A DNA stretch of 64,000 bases. Origin: Moniliella sp. 'wahieum' (Eukaryota; Basidiomycota; Moniliellomycetes; Moniliellales; Moniliellaceae). Position numbers and translations under genes: made by a program. Below, piece after piece: positions 32,195 to 44,198 of the stretch (positions are counted from its first letter, which is position 1; the number at the start of each line of letters is the position of its first letter). The notes under the pieces were generated by a model. The model was not told where the DNA came from. It searched no databases and saw only the letters and a list, made by a program, of their open reading frames with translations. The stretch covers positions 2,501 through 66,500 of the forward strand of contig RSEE01000163.1 in NCBI GenBank assembly GCA_003971905.1. Direction: 5' to 3'.

Positions 32195-33527
32195 TCAGGC
32201 GAGCGCGGCGAGTGCGGAGCGGGTGAGCTGGATCAGTCTTCGATCGTAGGGCGGGCAGCGGGGTCGAGGGTCAAGCAGCGCTGGATGATGGTTCGCGTAG
32301 CGGACGAGTACACGTCTTGGGTTTCGCTGGGCAATTGGTACTCGCATGAGCACGGCCAAGGCGAGTGAACCGCCCTGTCCACGGTCTGGTCCGTCTCAAA
32401 GGGCGAGTGGAGGTAGGCCATAGCATAGAGCACACACCCATCGACCAAATGTCCACTGCTTCGGTAATCGTCGTGTTGGTCTTGACGTCAAACAGTTCCG
32501 GTGCGCGGTAGGGCATGGAAGATTGTTCGGCGGCCAAATCTTGTTCGGCCACCGCTAAACGCCGGGAGAAATCGTCCGACGCGCCTTGATCGTACTTCCA
32601 AAATCGTACAGCAACGGCGTGCCGTCTTCAGCCAACATGATGTTCCCCGGCTTCAAGTCGCGATGCGCATACGGCATCATTCCCCGCCCGTCGCGGTCCC
32701 GGCATCGGCACCGGTACCGGCACTGTCCGCACGCGCCGTCTCGTCGGAATCACGCGCGCGCGAGGAGGTGGGTAGGTGGTCGGTTCGTCCTCGGCAGAGA
32801 TGAGCGGGGGCAGCCGCTCGCCATCCGCCTCGTTCGTCGCTGGCCGAATGACCATGGGGCAGTCGGTTTGGGCCGGCCAGGTCATCGTCCTCATCCGCAT
32901 GAGACGGCGGGTGGATGGCGTGGTGGGAAGCAGAAGGGACCAGGGTCGCGTCGGACGCCGTGTGAAAGGGCAGGCATGTGCCTCGTTGGGCTTGCACGTT
33001 GGGCAGGCGGTGTAGCGGTGCAAGGTTGGACAGCGTGGCAGGTGCCGAGGAAGATGGTGAGCAGTTCCTTTCGCCAAAGCGGGAGCCGCGGACAGTGTGG
33101 GCATGATGGCGTCCTGCACGTTGCCGCGCGGGTAGTAAGGGAGGAAGAGGTAGATGAGCTTGCCCTCGCCATCCTGCACGATGGCCGAGTCGTAGAGGCG
33201 AATGATGTTGGGGGAGGAAGCGCTTGGTGGCATCAATCTCGCGCAACGCTTCGCGAAACGTATCCGAGCCCAGCGCACAGCGGATCTTTTTCAGCGCAAA
33301 CTCGCGCCCATCGTCTTGTCGCGCACGAGGTAGACAAACGAGAAGCCACCCTCGCCCAACAGGCCACCACCTCGTACTGCGCCCATTGAGCTTGAGCGTC
33401 GAGGCGCCCCGACGTGGCAGGGCAGACACGAGCCAAGCGCAAACAGCGCGTCCTGCACGCGCTCCAACACAGCGTTGACAACGCCACCGGCGCTGCCGGA
33501 CAAGGATCCGTACCCGGCTCCAGACAT
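32195..33527 (-). CDS. ENV7: Env7/STK16-type protein kinase
   Basis: Ser/Thr kinase of the NAK group. The yeast member acts on the vacuole membrane after palmitoylation and limits vacuole fusion. The start MSGAGYGSLSGSAGG is followed by ALGSCLPCHVG, with closely spaced cysteines suited to palmitoylation. Kinase motifs in order are LLGEGGFSFVYLVRDK (glycine loop), GREFALKKIRC (lysine), SPNIIRLYDSAIVQDGEGK, LIYLFLPYYPRGNVQDAI, HRDLKPGNIMLAEDG (catalytic loop), YDFGS (metal site) and MPYRAPELFDVKT. An acidic/His-rich insert lies between lobes, as in other fungal Env7 proteins. The C-terminal end reads DLIQLTRSALAALA after one base is allowed near 32242. At least five frame slips, none removing a catalytic residue. 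Confidence 0.9.
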
Positions 33528-35709
33528 GGGGTGGGGGGGGGGGGAGAATGGGCGCGGGAGGGTGCCTTGGGAGGTCGCTGATGGCAGGCGATGGGAGGCG
33601 TTCTTGGGGATGGGGTGCAGATGCAGATTGAAATTGCAGTGAACCTCGCGGCGCTGCGCACCGCGCCACAGTCGGACTGCACAGCAGCCCCGTCCCTGCC
33701 TCGTGCCCCACCGCGCCGCGTGCCAGCAGCCAAGCCGGTCCAAATCCGACCCACTCCACGCTGGCCCCCTTGCCAAGAACACTCCACTGCCTTCGCCGCC
33801 GGGACCGCAGCCGCACTCGCAGTCGCACTCGCGGCGACGCTCGCAGTCACGCTCGCGGTGGTCCGGCATGCAGGACCGAAGCTGCTCACTGACGCTGCTG
33901 GTGACCCTCGTGTCGTACCGCAACCCCAGACCGAGCAGGGGCCATATTGGAGACAGTCGACGGAGGGAAGAGGGTGCATCCGCTCACGCCTTCGATGGTT
34001 CCTGGACATAGTAGAACCGTTTGTACGGTTACACCTGCAGTTGCAGTAGCATCTGTTGAGCCATCGGGTGGCTCGTGCTTTGGCCAACGTCCCTTCAGTT
34101 CCTCCTCAGGCCTTGGAGTTCCGTTGTTTTCTCTCTCCTGGTTTTCCTCGTTCAGCAGCTTAGGCCCCTGATGGGGACTCGTGCTTTTTGATTGCCCTCG
34201 GTAGGCGTTGCTGGTGGGCTTAGACCACCACACCAGTGCGATTGCATCACCTCGAGGACCATCAGACCTCAGGTTCCAGGTCTCATCAGCATCCTGCAGT
34301 GTACTACCCCGGAGGAGGAACAACCCCCCTCTTCCAGGCCTGGTCCATACATCTGACGCTTGAAGCTTGAAGGTTGAAGGTTGACTAGTGACTTGAAGCT
34401 TCGAGACGAGTGCGAGCCCGGAACGGCGTGTAGCACTTCAGGGATGGCTACATTGCGCTACAGCCATGCCGAACGATCACGATCGATTGTGAACGACGAC
34501 TGCGGCCTGCTGGACTATGAGATGGTGGCAGACACCTACCTGCGTTGCAGCTTTCAAGCTTCAGCAGGTATGGATATGGATGGGCAAAGGGCCTGTGCTC
34601 GCTGGCGATCAGCGCCAGTCCAAAGCCATGCTGTCTCCCATCTTGGCGCCTTGTGGGCACCACTTTATGGGCCGGGCCTACGTCGCACAAGCTTTCTTGC
34701 GAAGCACATGCCAGAGGGCTAGTGTTGGACCTGGTACAATGTCACAATGTCACACAGCCAGCCGAACGGCAGGTTTGGTTCCAAGTTGGGCGTGGGAGAG
34801 CGCTGATGTGCTGGTGCTCAGCTGAGTGTGATGAGCGGCAGAACGTGACGATTATTGAACTTCAACTCGTACACAGTCTGAGTACACACTCCATATTCAA
34901 CTCAACATCAACCGCCGAGACGATGAATGGGATCTCAAAAGGGGATCGCAGTTTGGGATGGGGGAATGGGCTGCGCATCTAAAAGCTAGATGGGATCGTC
35001 CGGGCACTTTCGCTGTGCGCTTGGCGCGATCGTCGATCGGGGCCAGTTGGCACGCCTGGGGTGGCACCCCGGCCCCGCGAGCATGGGCGCAGGCAGGCGG
35101 GCACCGAGGCGGAGGTCGAGCAGCTCGAGCACGCAGGCACTCAGGCGGGGTTCTACGTTCTGCGTGGAAGAACCAGCGGCACCTGCTTCGTCCGTGGGCA
35201 TCGCCGCTCGTGAGCTTCTTGGCTTTGGCCGTGGCGTGGACTGGTCCCCGTCCGCGGTGCCTGTGGTTTTGCCATCCTACAGCTGGCCTCGACCGATCGG
35301 GACGGTGGGGGTGCACACTGGGCCCGTGCGTGGGGCAGACACACGGGCCAGGTGCGGGACAGGACCAACCCTACCATTCCTCCTCCGCTTCGGATCGTCA
35401 AGAACGGCGAGGCAGTGCAGGCCCCGGCCGGCACGGGGCGGCTGTGCCTGGCTGTGTGCTCTGGCGCTGGCAGCTGGCATGCGCACTATGTAGGGCAGCG
35501 GGTGACGTCAGAGGATGCGCACAGGCACCGCGCCAGGGCTGCGTCTTTTTTGGGGGCACATGAGCATCTTCACTTCATACTCCGTACTTTCTATTGGGAT
35601 TCACTCTTGCTCTCGCCAGCATCCACCCATCCAACCACCTGTCCCGCCCCATCCATCCCATCCTAACCCACCACCACCACCACCCACGAGGCTGGGTGTG
35701 CTGCCCGCC
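33528..35709. other. 2.2 kb spacer between ENV7 and the Ast1-like gene
   Basis: Contains CACTCGCAGTCGC-type imperfect repeats at 33805-33860 and a heptad cluster GCTTGAA/GGTTGAA at 34358-34400. Open frames at 33886-34323 (minus) and 34958-35563 (plus) are polar or Arg/Gly-rich and matched nothing I know. Both strands are open over much of 34950-35570, so I do not call a gene there. Confidence 0.4.
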
Positions 35710-38700
35710 ATGCCGCGCCTCGTCGACTCGCTCCCAACCGCCCCTCCCACACCTACAGCGACTCGGGCGCCCCCCCGGCACCTACTCCTACCCCCACTCG
35801 TACGCCGGCAGCACCAGCGATGCTGCCTCCCTTGTCGGCGCCCGCTACGCCGCCTCGTCCGCCTCGGCCTATGCCAGCGGCCATGGCGCCCGCCCCCGCC
35901 AGAGCCGCAAGGGCGGCCCCCGCTTTGCTGCGCCCGAGCCCACCATCCTGAGCGGCAACATGTTCTCCGCCTCGGGGCCCCTCGCCCGCCCCGATCTCGC
36001 CCACGCCCCGCCGCCCAACCAGCTGTCCAACGGCTTTTACTACGCCCCCGCCGCTCCCGCCTCGGCAGCCTCAGCGCGGCACCGACCGCGCGCCTACCAC
36101 TCTACACGCGCCCCCTCGCTCCTCTCGGACGACGACGACGTCCGCTCCCAGGGCAGCGCCGCGACCAACCGCTCCTCCCGCTCGCTCGGCACCTGGCTCG
36201 GCTCTCTCAGCCCGCGCAGCCCCCGCACCAAGACGCCGTCTCGCCCGACCCGCTACTCGTACGCCGCTGCCCTCGAGCAGCAGCAGGCACCCTCGCTCCA
36301 CCCCAACCGCACCAGCGCAGCCCATGCCCTCCGTCTATGGCCCACCTTCGCCCCACACCCCGCCTTCGCTCCGCAGCCCATGCACGCAGGATATGTCCCG
36401 GCGCCCCCCCGCTCGGCCCATGGGACAAGCGCCGCCACCCGAAGCTTTTCGCCCGCCCACCCAACCGGCCATCGTACGTCGCTCCCCCCTCCCCCGCTCG
36501 CGTCAACCCTCGTATTCTGACCCCTGGCGATTTCCCCCAGTAGGCAACGCACACGGCGCACCCAACCCCTACGTTCCTTCCGCTGTGTCGCACGCCTCAA
36601 GCCTGGCCAGCCGGCACGGCGCTACCCCTCGCCCCTGCTGGCTTCCACACCCCACACACGCACTCTCCCGAGCCGTACCACGTCCACGCCCACGCCCAGC
36701 AGGAATGTCACCGCCAATGGGCGCCGGCTATAGCCAATGGGACGTTCCGCCGAGCCCGGGTGTGCGCGGGGCTGGTGCCGGCCCGAGCGGACGGGACTGG
36801 GATCGTTCATGGCCTCGGTCGCTGGGACGGAGATTGCGCGCTTGTGGGAGCGGCCACAAGAGTCGGGCATTGTTGCGCCGCCGCCTCCAGCGCCGATTGC
36901 CGTCAGCGCAGGCGTGGGCGCCAGGACCTGTGCGGGCCCCGCAACAGCGCCGATCAGTTCACTCCTGGATCAACGGCGAATGGCCTGGCGCGCAAGCAGG
37001 ATCACCTTGAACGCATTCGCGCCGAGTTGGCGTACGAAACGCAGGCTGCTGCCGCGCCCGCCCCTTGCCCATGCCGCGGTCCCCGCACCTGCTCCCAGAC
37101 CGGCAGTCCTGGACGCAGCGGCGCAGGTGGTGGGCACGTGGCCGCCGCTCGGGGCTCCGGTCACTGTCACCCCGAACCTGGAGCCCGTGTCGGCGCCACT
37201 GCGTGAGTTGGGTCAGATGAACAGAGCCAGTCGCCGTCGGTGGGCAGCGTGGCGCTTTCCACGCCCATCTCGGCTCCGCTTTCGGGCCCTGGGACCGGAA
37301 CGTCGTCGCCGCTCCCGGTGTTCCGGGAGCCCGAGGAGAAAGGGATGGCGGGCAAGCACGCTCCCGCGGACGCTGATGTTGACGTTGACGATGACGGTGA
37401 CGCTGAACAGGCAAGCGAGAAGGATGAGTCGGAGGAAGAAACTTCGTCGTCGTCTTCTGACGCGCACGAACCGCTGCACCGGAGCTACCTGACTGACCCC
37501 CGCGTCGATAGGGCGTCCGCCTCCGTGTCGTCCCCGCTTCGTGCGAGGAGGAGGACGAGGAGGAGGAAGACGAGTCAGAGGGAGACAAGCAAGAAGAGGA
37601 GGAGAGGAGGACAATGACGAGCAAGGAGAGAATCCGAAGCAGAGGAAGGAGAGGAGGAGGAAGTGAAGGAGAGGATGATGTGGCGTACCCGCAAGCCGAG
37701 TGGGCCCACGTGCCTCGGGGTATGCTGGAGAGGGTGGCAGAGGAGAGCGAGGATGGGTCTTCGTTTGCGCCTTCCCGTCCTGTCAGCCTCCGTCCTGTTC
37801 CAGTTCCCCTTGATCCAGACTGGATGCAGCCCCGACGCAGGCACCTGACGCCCATGCAAGTGCACTGCCATGGCTCAGGCCCGAACCCGTCGTTCCCGCT
37901 CCGGTTCCTGCTCAACCAGTAGAGGAGGAGAAGCCCTTGGAGCAAACATCGAAAGTCTCCTTGCCAGCAAGTGAACCAGAAGAGCGCGATACCGGTGTCA
38001 GTCCTGCGCCTGCGTTGGTTCCTGGTACGCCCCCCACGAGCGCAGGAATGCAAGTGTTGCGGCGCCCTTGCCCCTGCCGCCTGCTCTTTGGGGAGATGGA
38101 TGAGCACCCTCGCCGTCACCGCTCTCCCGACCTCCGCAATGTGTCTGCAGACCCAGCGACTGAGGGCAATCGTGCCCCTTCGTTGGAGAAGCAGCGTAGC
38201 GTGGCAGACGAACCGGGTCTGGCTGGTGCAGAGACAGGGAGAGTGGCCCACTTGAAAGAGCTGTCCCTGGGGTCTATGTTTGGGGTGGAGGGTGTGCTTC
38301 CAGCGGGCTCGCCAGCATCAAGCGCCAAGGAACGGCCCGTGTCCGGTCCTCAGGCGCCCGAGCTGCCTGGCCCTGGCCTGCCGCCAACGCTACCGCTACC
38401 GCTGCCGCTGCCGTCTCGGTCCCGGCTACGCCCAAAACGGCGGTGCAAGGCTTGCCGGCCGACAGCACGTCGGCATCGCCAGCCTCGACTCGGAGTGCAG
38501 GACGAGAGGAACTGTTTGGTCCCAGTTTGCGTGGCTTGTTGGGTCGCTGGTTGGGTGACTCGCCGCGGGCGCCGACGACGGACCTTCCGACACTAGACCC
38601 CGTTTCTACCGCTGAGGAACCCACGGCGCCCATGCCCCAGGAGAAGGACAAGGACAAGGAGGAGGAAGGAACGGGAATGCACCGGTCAGAGACTGTTTAT

Positions 38701-41700
38701 GTCGATGCGGCAATGCATCGGTCAGAGACCGTTTATGTCGATGCGGTCATGTACCGGTCGGAAACCATGTTCCTCGAAGCGAACGAGCGCCCGGTCACAC
38801 CTCCCGTCGAGGAGAGACGTACCTCAATCCGGAACTGACAGCATCGTGGCTGAGCGCCACACAAGCCGTCGAGGCGGCGAGCCCCCCTACGGCGAATACG
38901 GAGAAGCCAACGGGAACGGAACGGGAATGGAGAACGTCGCTTCCACTTCCGTTGCTCCCGCGCTGGCGGCCAGCCCCAGCGTCCTGTCGCGGAGCCGCTT
39001 TCAACGTGCATCCACGCCTCCCTCTCCCTCGCCGGCCTCACCCTTGCGTCCGACCCGTGAAACGGCACTGTCGTCATCGCCGAGCGGAGCGATGGCGGAC
39101 CGGAACATGCCCACCACACGCTCCTTCTCGACATTGACTTCTACTGCCAATATGCCGGCACAAAGCCGGTCCCCACCGCGCTCCCCCGTGCCACACCTCT
39201 CTCTACTGCTTCCCCGCCCGACCCAGCACCAGCCAGGCTCCCCTCTCATCTACTACCCCGACTCGTTCACCAGCCAAGAAGCTGGCTGACGGGTTGGGAC
39301 TGGGCAAGCTGCGCTTCAGCAAGACGAAGTCCAGCGCCCTTTCCTCGCCCGCCTCGTCTGTGTCGCCTGTCTCTCCGGTTTCCCCCGTAGCAAAGGCAAA
39401 TTCGGGGCCGAGCAGCCCAACGACAAAGGTCACGACGGGTAATCCGCTGTACCCGGGCTTCGTGCCCCTCGCTCGCCTTCCCCTCCCGCCTCTTCTTCCC
39501 CCACCCCGCGGCCGTCAACCCCCCGCAGGCCGTGGGGATCCGACGACGTCTAAAATGGCGGAGGTAGCGCCTACGATGGCGGAAGAGGTGGAACCGTCGG
39601 CAGTCCCATCCAAGTCTGCCCGACACGTCAGGGACCGCTGTCACCTTACCTCACGCTCCGGTCCTCCTCTCTCTTCCGCCTACGATCCGATGCCCACCCC
39701 GTCTCCCCCGCCCCCTCGTCCAGGGATACTACGACCCGCCGGAAGCGCCCTCGCCCGTGCCCATGTCGAGAGACCCCAGTGTGTTTTACGATGCGCCGGC
39801 GAGCCGACCCGTCACCGCGCTGGGCCTGCCGGACGAGGCTGACCAGGCGCCGCCACAGAACCTGGAGGGCAAAGCCAAGGAAACCGAGGCGAGTGTGGCA
39901 GCCGTGGAAGCCGAACCGGCTCCGCGTGCCCAGCTAGCGATGCTCAGCCCAGCCCGAGCCGACAACCAGCCGGACTCGGTGCCGTCATCATGCCGGTTCC
40001 CCAAGACGTTGAGCCCGATCCCCCTTCGGCGCCTCTCACTGAAGCTGTGGCCGCCGTGCCAGCCCCACAGCCCGATACGCAAAGTGCGAGCAAGGTGTCA
40101 AAACCGGAAACGGCCAACACGGTCGCCCCATTAGCCTCGTTGCCTTCAGCTGCCCTGGCTGCGGCTTTACCCTCGTCCGCATCTGCGTCTTCCTCCCCAC
40201 CCGCTCGGAGCACGGCTTCTGTACCGGTGCCTAAAAAGGATGTGTCTCAGGATGCTGCGCGCCACGACAGGCTGCTGCTACTGCAAGTTCTACGGCTCCC
40301 TCCGTTCCAGCCGCCTCGGAAGCTGCTGTTTCGGCCGTGACGCCAACCATCGCGTCCACGCAACCTCCGCACCCTCCGGTTCCTGCCGACGCCCCTGCCG
40401 GCCCCGTTCGAGCCCCCTTCACTGGCGGGCTGGCATCGACAGCGTCGGATGACGTGCTGCCCGCTCGGCTCTGGTCGCTGCTCTGCCGATTTCGACTGAG
40501 GTCGCTGCGCATTCGGCCTTGGGACTGTCCCTGAGCGCCCCGCATGCTGAGGATGCTTCGGGCCCAGGCAAAGATCAGTCGATGAGCCCCTCGCGTCCGC
40601 CGCGGCAGCGCCCCGTGCTAGGCAGTCCAGCTGCCTCTCGTAGCCCCCGCTGCGGCCGAGCCCGCAACCCGGCCTTGCGCGTCTACCGTCGGATTCACCG
40701 AAGAGTGCTGGTACAGCTCCTGGTTTGTTGTTGCTCCCGGACCCCCAAACGGAGACGGTGGCTGCTCCGGCCACGTCTGCCATCTCGTCGACGGGGGCGA
40801 AAGTGGGAAACCAAAGTCGGCTGCGCCGGTGGGAGCAAGCAAGGCATCGGAGGTGAAGGTGGTGGAGAAACACCCTGCTGTCAAGAGCAAGAAGAAAAAG
40901 AGCAAAGCCGTGGCAGGTCAAAACGAAGACAAGGGGAGCCACGACCCAACCCTCGTTCTTCCTGGCGGCGTGATTGTCACTCGGTTGGCAACAAGCGAAG
41001 GCAAGACTCGGAAAAAGTCTGGGGCTGGGGCTGGAGCAAAGAAGGCACTGCTCCAACCGTTGAACCAAAAGACAATGTCAGCTTCGGCTTCGGCTTCAGC
41101 TCCAAACAACAAGCCTACCCTTGTTTCTGCCACCACCGCAACTTCTGCCCCTACTTCGCACCAATCTGTGCCGAGCGAAGGGGCAACAAAAATGACAGCC
41201 GTGGCATCTGCCTCTTCGATCTCTGGTTCACCCAGGGGCCTGCCGAACCCCCTTCCGTCCAGTACGAGCGTTTCGGCGCCCCAGGCCCCTGGCCGTACAT
41301 CCTCCGTTCGCAGCGGCCGCAGCGGCCGTAGCGGCCGGATGGGCAACCCGGAACCGGCCCTGTCCGACTCGGGTTCGTACCGCCAACGTCCCAAGATTGG
41401 GCTTGCGGTGGGACGGCCCATGGAGAGTATTGATGAGTGGCAAAGCAGCCTTCCGTCGGACGCGGGTGCCCGTCGCGCCCTGGCCCCGCCGCCCATTCGG
41501 CCTGCGTTCATGTCGGGTTCCGTCGCCTCGTTGAGTGCCAGTTCGCTTGATGCGCCGACGGAACGCACGCCGGACTGGATCAAGTCGGCGCCGCTTGGTG
41601 CCCCCACCGCGGCTCTCTTGACGGATCTTCCTCGTGCATCCGCCTCAGCAGCGACGTTGATGCCCCACTCGCCTTCCTCCCTGTCGAGCAATGGGGTGCC

Positions 41701-43059
41701 ACTCCAACGCCTCTCGCTCACCCAACAAAACCTCGCCTCGGTCCCGGGTACGCTACCTCGCGTGCCGGCCCGCCATCGATCATGAGCTCCCCCGCCGCCC
41801 CGCTTGGTGCAGCGGCGCGCCAGACAGCTACGACGGAGCGGCCTCGGCGGTTGTCCCAGCAGGAGGGTATGTTGCGGAATAAGACGACGATGGCAACGGT
41901 GGCGATCACCAGTGCTGTCCAACTCAGTGCGCAGAGCAGTGCGAGTGTGTGGCGGTTCAAAAAGCGCGACCAGGTGCCGCCGTCGGATCAGCTGACCCAA
42001 CCAATGATTGGGCTCACCGCCCACATGGCCCCGCCGCGCAAGGTGGGATCCAAAGAGGTCTTGGTCGCTGTGATTGCTGTCGCGATTGATGCGGTGGATC
42101 GGAGGATTGTCATGGAGCGTGCCCAAGGCCCCGACGCGTACGGTTTTGTGCCGGGCCGGAGCTTTTGTGGCCGGATTGTCGAGGTGGGCTGGGCGGTGGA
42201 TAGCCTGCGAAAAGGCGATATTGTCTTTGGCTTGACAGACTCGAAAAAGGTATGTGGAGACTGACGCTGTCTATTGGTTGGACCCGGACACTGACCTCGC
42301 CCTTCGTTTTTGTTTTGCTTGCCTGCAGTCGGGTGCGCTGGCCGAGTTCTTGGCTATTGACTATTCTCTGGTAGCCAAAGCGCCCGAGGAAAGTTTGACC
42401 ACCGAGCAGATCGCCGCCTTACCTGCCACAGGCGCGCTGGCGTTCCAAGTCCAACAGCACTATTGCCAGCAGCTCGAGCGCGGCTCGCGTGTGCTCATCC
42501 TCAATGCGCATGATGGGGTGGGGCTCTTGACGATGCAAGCCTGCACGCGGCTGGGCTGATCATTGTGGCGCAGTGTCCGCCGTCAGCGACGGATGGGTAT
42601 GCGATTGCGCAGGCCAACGGGGCGCACGAGGTGATTGTAGGCGAGGCGTTGTGGGCGATCAATTCGCTGCACGAAAGCAGCTTTGACTTGGTCGTCGACA
42701 CGATTGGCGGCCGAAGGCTGTACGATGCTTCGCGGCGCATCTTGGCGCGCGAGGGGCACTTTGTCACGTGCTATGGCGATCAAGGCCAGGCTGGCCAGCC
42801 GGGCATGAAGAACCACCTCCACTCGCTCCGGCGTACCTTTTTCAAGAAGGACCGCAAGCACATTGAATACGAGTGGATCGGCGTGGATCTGGGGGCGGAT
42901 ACGCACGATGCGTTGGAAAGCATGCGACGGGCCGCGCTCGACGGCACAATCTGCCCCGTCTCAACTCCATCTTGTCCCTCGACGATGCCAACCCCGCCTT
43001 TGACTCGCCCTGCTCCCTCCGATTCCGCCGCGACGGTCGTCATCCGCGTCGCAGGCTAA
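35710..43059 (+). CDS. Long disordered protein with Ast1-like MDR domain
   Basis: The start MPRLVDSLPTAPPTPTA opens about 2000 residues of Ser/Pro/Ala-rich, mostly disordered sequence. Recognisable islands include YAGSTSDAASLVGARYAA, DHLERIRAELAYETQA, an Asp/Glu-rich stretch near 37360-37680, three 12-residue repeats at 38677-38784, and KKLADGLGLGKLRF. The C-terminal 400 residues form a medium-chain dehydrogenase (GroES plus Rossmann) fold: GLTAHMAPPRKVGSKEVLV, GFVPGRSFCGRIVEVGWAV, KGDIVFGLTDSKK, intron 42250-42328, SGALAEFLAIDYSLVAKAPE, RVLILNAHDGVGLLTMQAC, FDLVVDTIGGRRLYDASRRI. Zinc ligands are not evident. Fungal Ast1/Ast2 (needed for plasma-membrane ATPase delivery) share this non-catalytic-looking MDR layout. 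About ten frame slips lie in the disordered part, so two adjacent genes cannot be ruled out. Confidence 0.6.
38677..38784 (+). repeat. Three tandem 36-bp (12-residue) repeats inside the Ast1-like gene
   Basis: Encodes MHRSETVYVDAA, MHRSETVYVDAV and MYRSETMFLEAN. The first two differ by a few bases, the third is more diverged. Each unit carries S-E-T-x-Y/F before an acidic residue, possible phosphorylation sites. Confidence 0.9.
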
Positions 43060-43778
43060 TGCGCCTACTCGGGGAGTTTTCTTCCCACCCTCCGCCCCGA
43101 CGGCTGGCTGTGTGCCCAGGCCTACTGGTATATATTCATCATCCTCCGTCGCTCCAGGCCAATATCTCTGTCGACTATTATTCGCTCGCCTTGATTCCCG
43201 CTGCTCCGATCCCTGGATCGGATTTTCCTGGAGTTGATTTATTTCTCCTCCCCCCCCACATCCCTCTCCGAGCGACACCACCTTCCCTTTCATCTCCTCT
43301 CACTGCGCTAATTAAGTCTGAAGGGCCTCCTACTATGACCCCCCCCCCCCCTCCCCGTGACCTCTCCTCCTCCTCCCTGTTGTTTGTCTCTGTTTCTACC
43401 TGTCGTTGTCGTGTTCTGCTGCATTTTTGTTTGTCGCGGTCGTGTATGGAACCAAGGCTGCCCCTGATCGTATCTATCCCAAGTTCATTCGTTGTTCCAT
43501 CAGCTCAGTGTCTTCTCGTCTCGATGATCGCCGATCCTGTTGGTGTGGCCTAATAGCTACTAGTACTAGTTCTCTCCTTATTGCAGACGGAAGTATAGAC
43601 ACTTCGGTACTGCAACATCAAAAGTGCCCTACAAAAACGAGTAACCCCCCGCTGAGCCATCTCATTCATCCACTCTATGGCTATATGGTAAGAAGGGGGA
43701 GAGAGGTTTTATCGGTCAGGAATCATGGTTCCCGCGCGCCTGTCATGGGGGGGGTCCGAGGTGCCTCCCCCCTGTAAT

Positions 43779-44198
43779 TTAGGGGTATAAACCCTTGGAC
43801 AGATCAATCGGTGGCTCGTACGTTAGGTCCTGCTCCAGATCCTGGTTGAACCGCCGAGCGGGTGTAGAGGCGAGGGAGAGACCCTCTAGTTTGGGTGGCT
43901 GCCTGCGTGCAAAGGCTGCAGTCCAGACCCTCCGAGGTAGGAGCCGCGTACGTAGGTCGTTAGACCAGCTGAAGGGGTTCAGGAGCTCCGAAGTTACTCT
44001 GTTCCTCGCAGCGTTACCACACTCGGTACGCTGTAGCTGTGGCGGGGACAGACAGAGTCCTAAAGAGTAACCGCGGCTTGCAGTGCACTCGAAGACGTAA
44101 GTCGTAAATTCGTAAGCGTAAGGGTGGTAGAAGGTGGAAGGGCGAGAGATGAACTGGCAGTCGGGGAGGCCAAAGATAGAAGACAGGATGGTCGACAA
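43779..44198 (-). CDS. Orphan frame of 139 residues
   Basis: Reads MSTILSSIFGLPDCQFISRP, later NRVTSELLNPFSWSNDLRTR and ARRFNQDLEQDLTYEPP, ending IDLSKGLYP. Its composition is unlike the Pro/Arg-rich chance frames elsewhere. It needs no frame change and sits at the edge of the AT-richer region. No family recognised; could be a lineage-specific gene or a remnant. Confidence 0.3.
   Translation of the reverse strand: MSTILSSIFGLPDCQFISRPSTFYHPYAYEFTTYVFECTASRGYSLGLCLSPPQLQRTECGNAARNRVTSELLNPFSWSNDLRTRLLPRRVWTAAFARRQPPKLEGLSLASTPARRFNQDLEQDLTYEPPIDLSKGLYP

Noticed and set aside
33886-34323. 145-residue polar minus-strand frame before ENV7
   Set aside because: Its polar composition briefly suggested a structural protein of a mobile element, but no zinc knuckle, protease or polymerase motif occurs nearby.
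34958-35563. 201-residue plus-strand frame
   Set aside because: Both strands are open over the interval, composition is Trp/Arg/Gly-rich as in GC-rich chance frames, and no motif is present.
40918-42126. 402-residue minus-strand frame
   Set aside because: It is antisense to the Ast1-like gene, whose plus-strand residues match a known fold.
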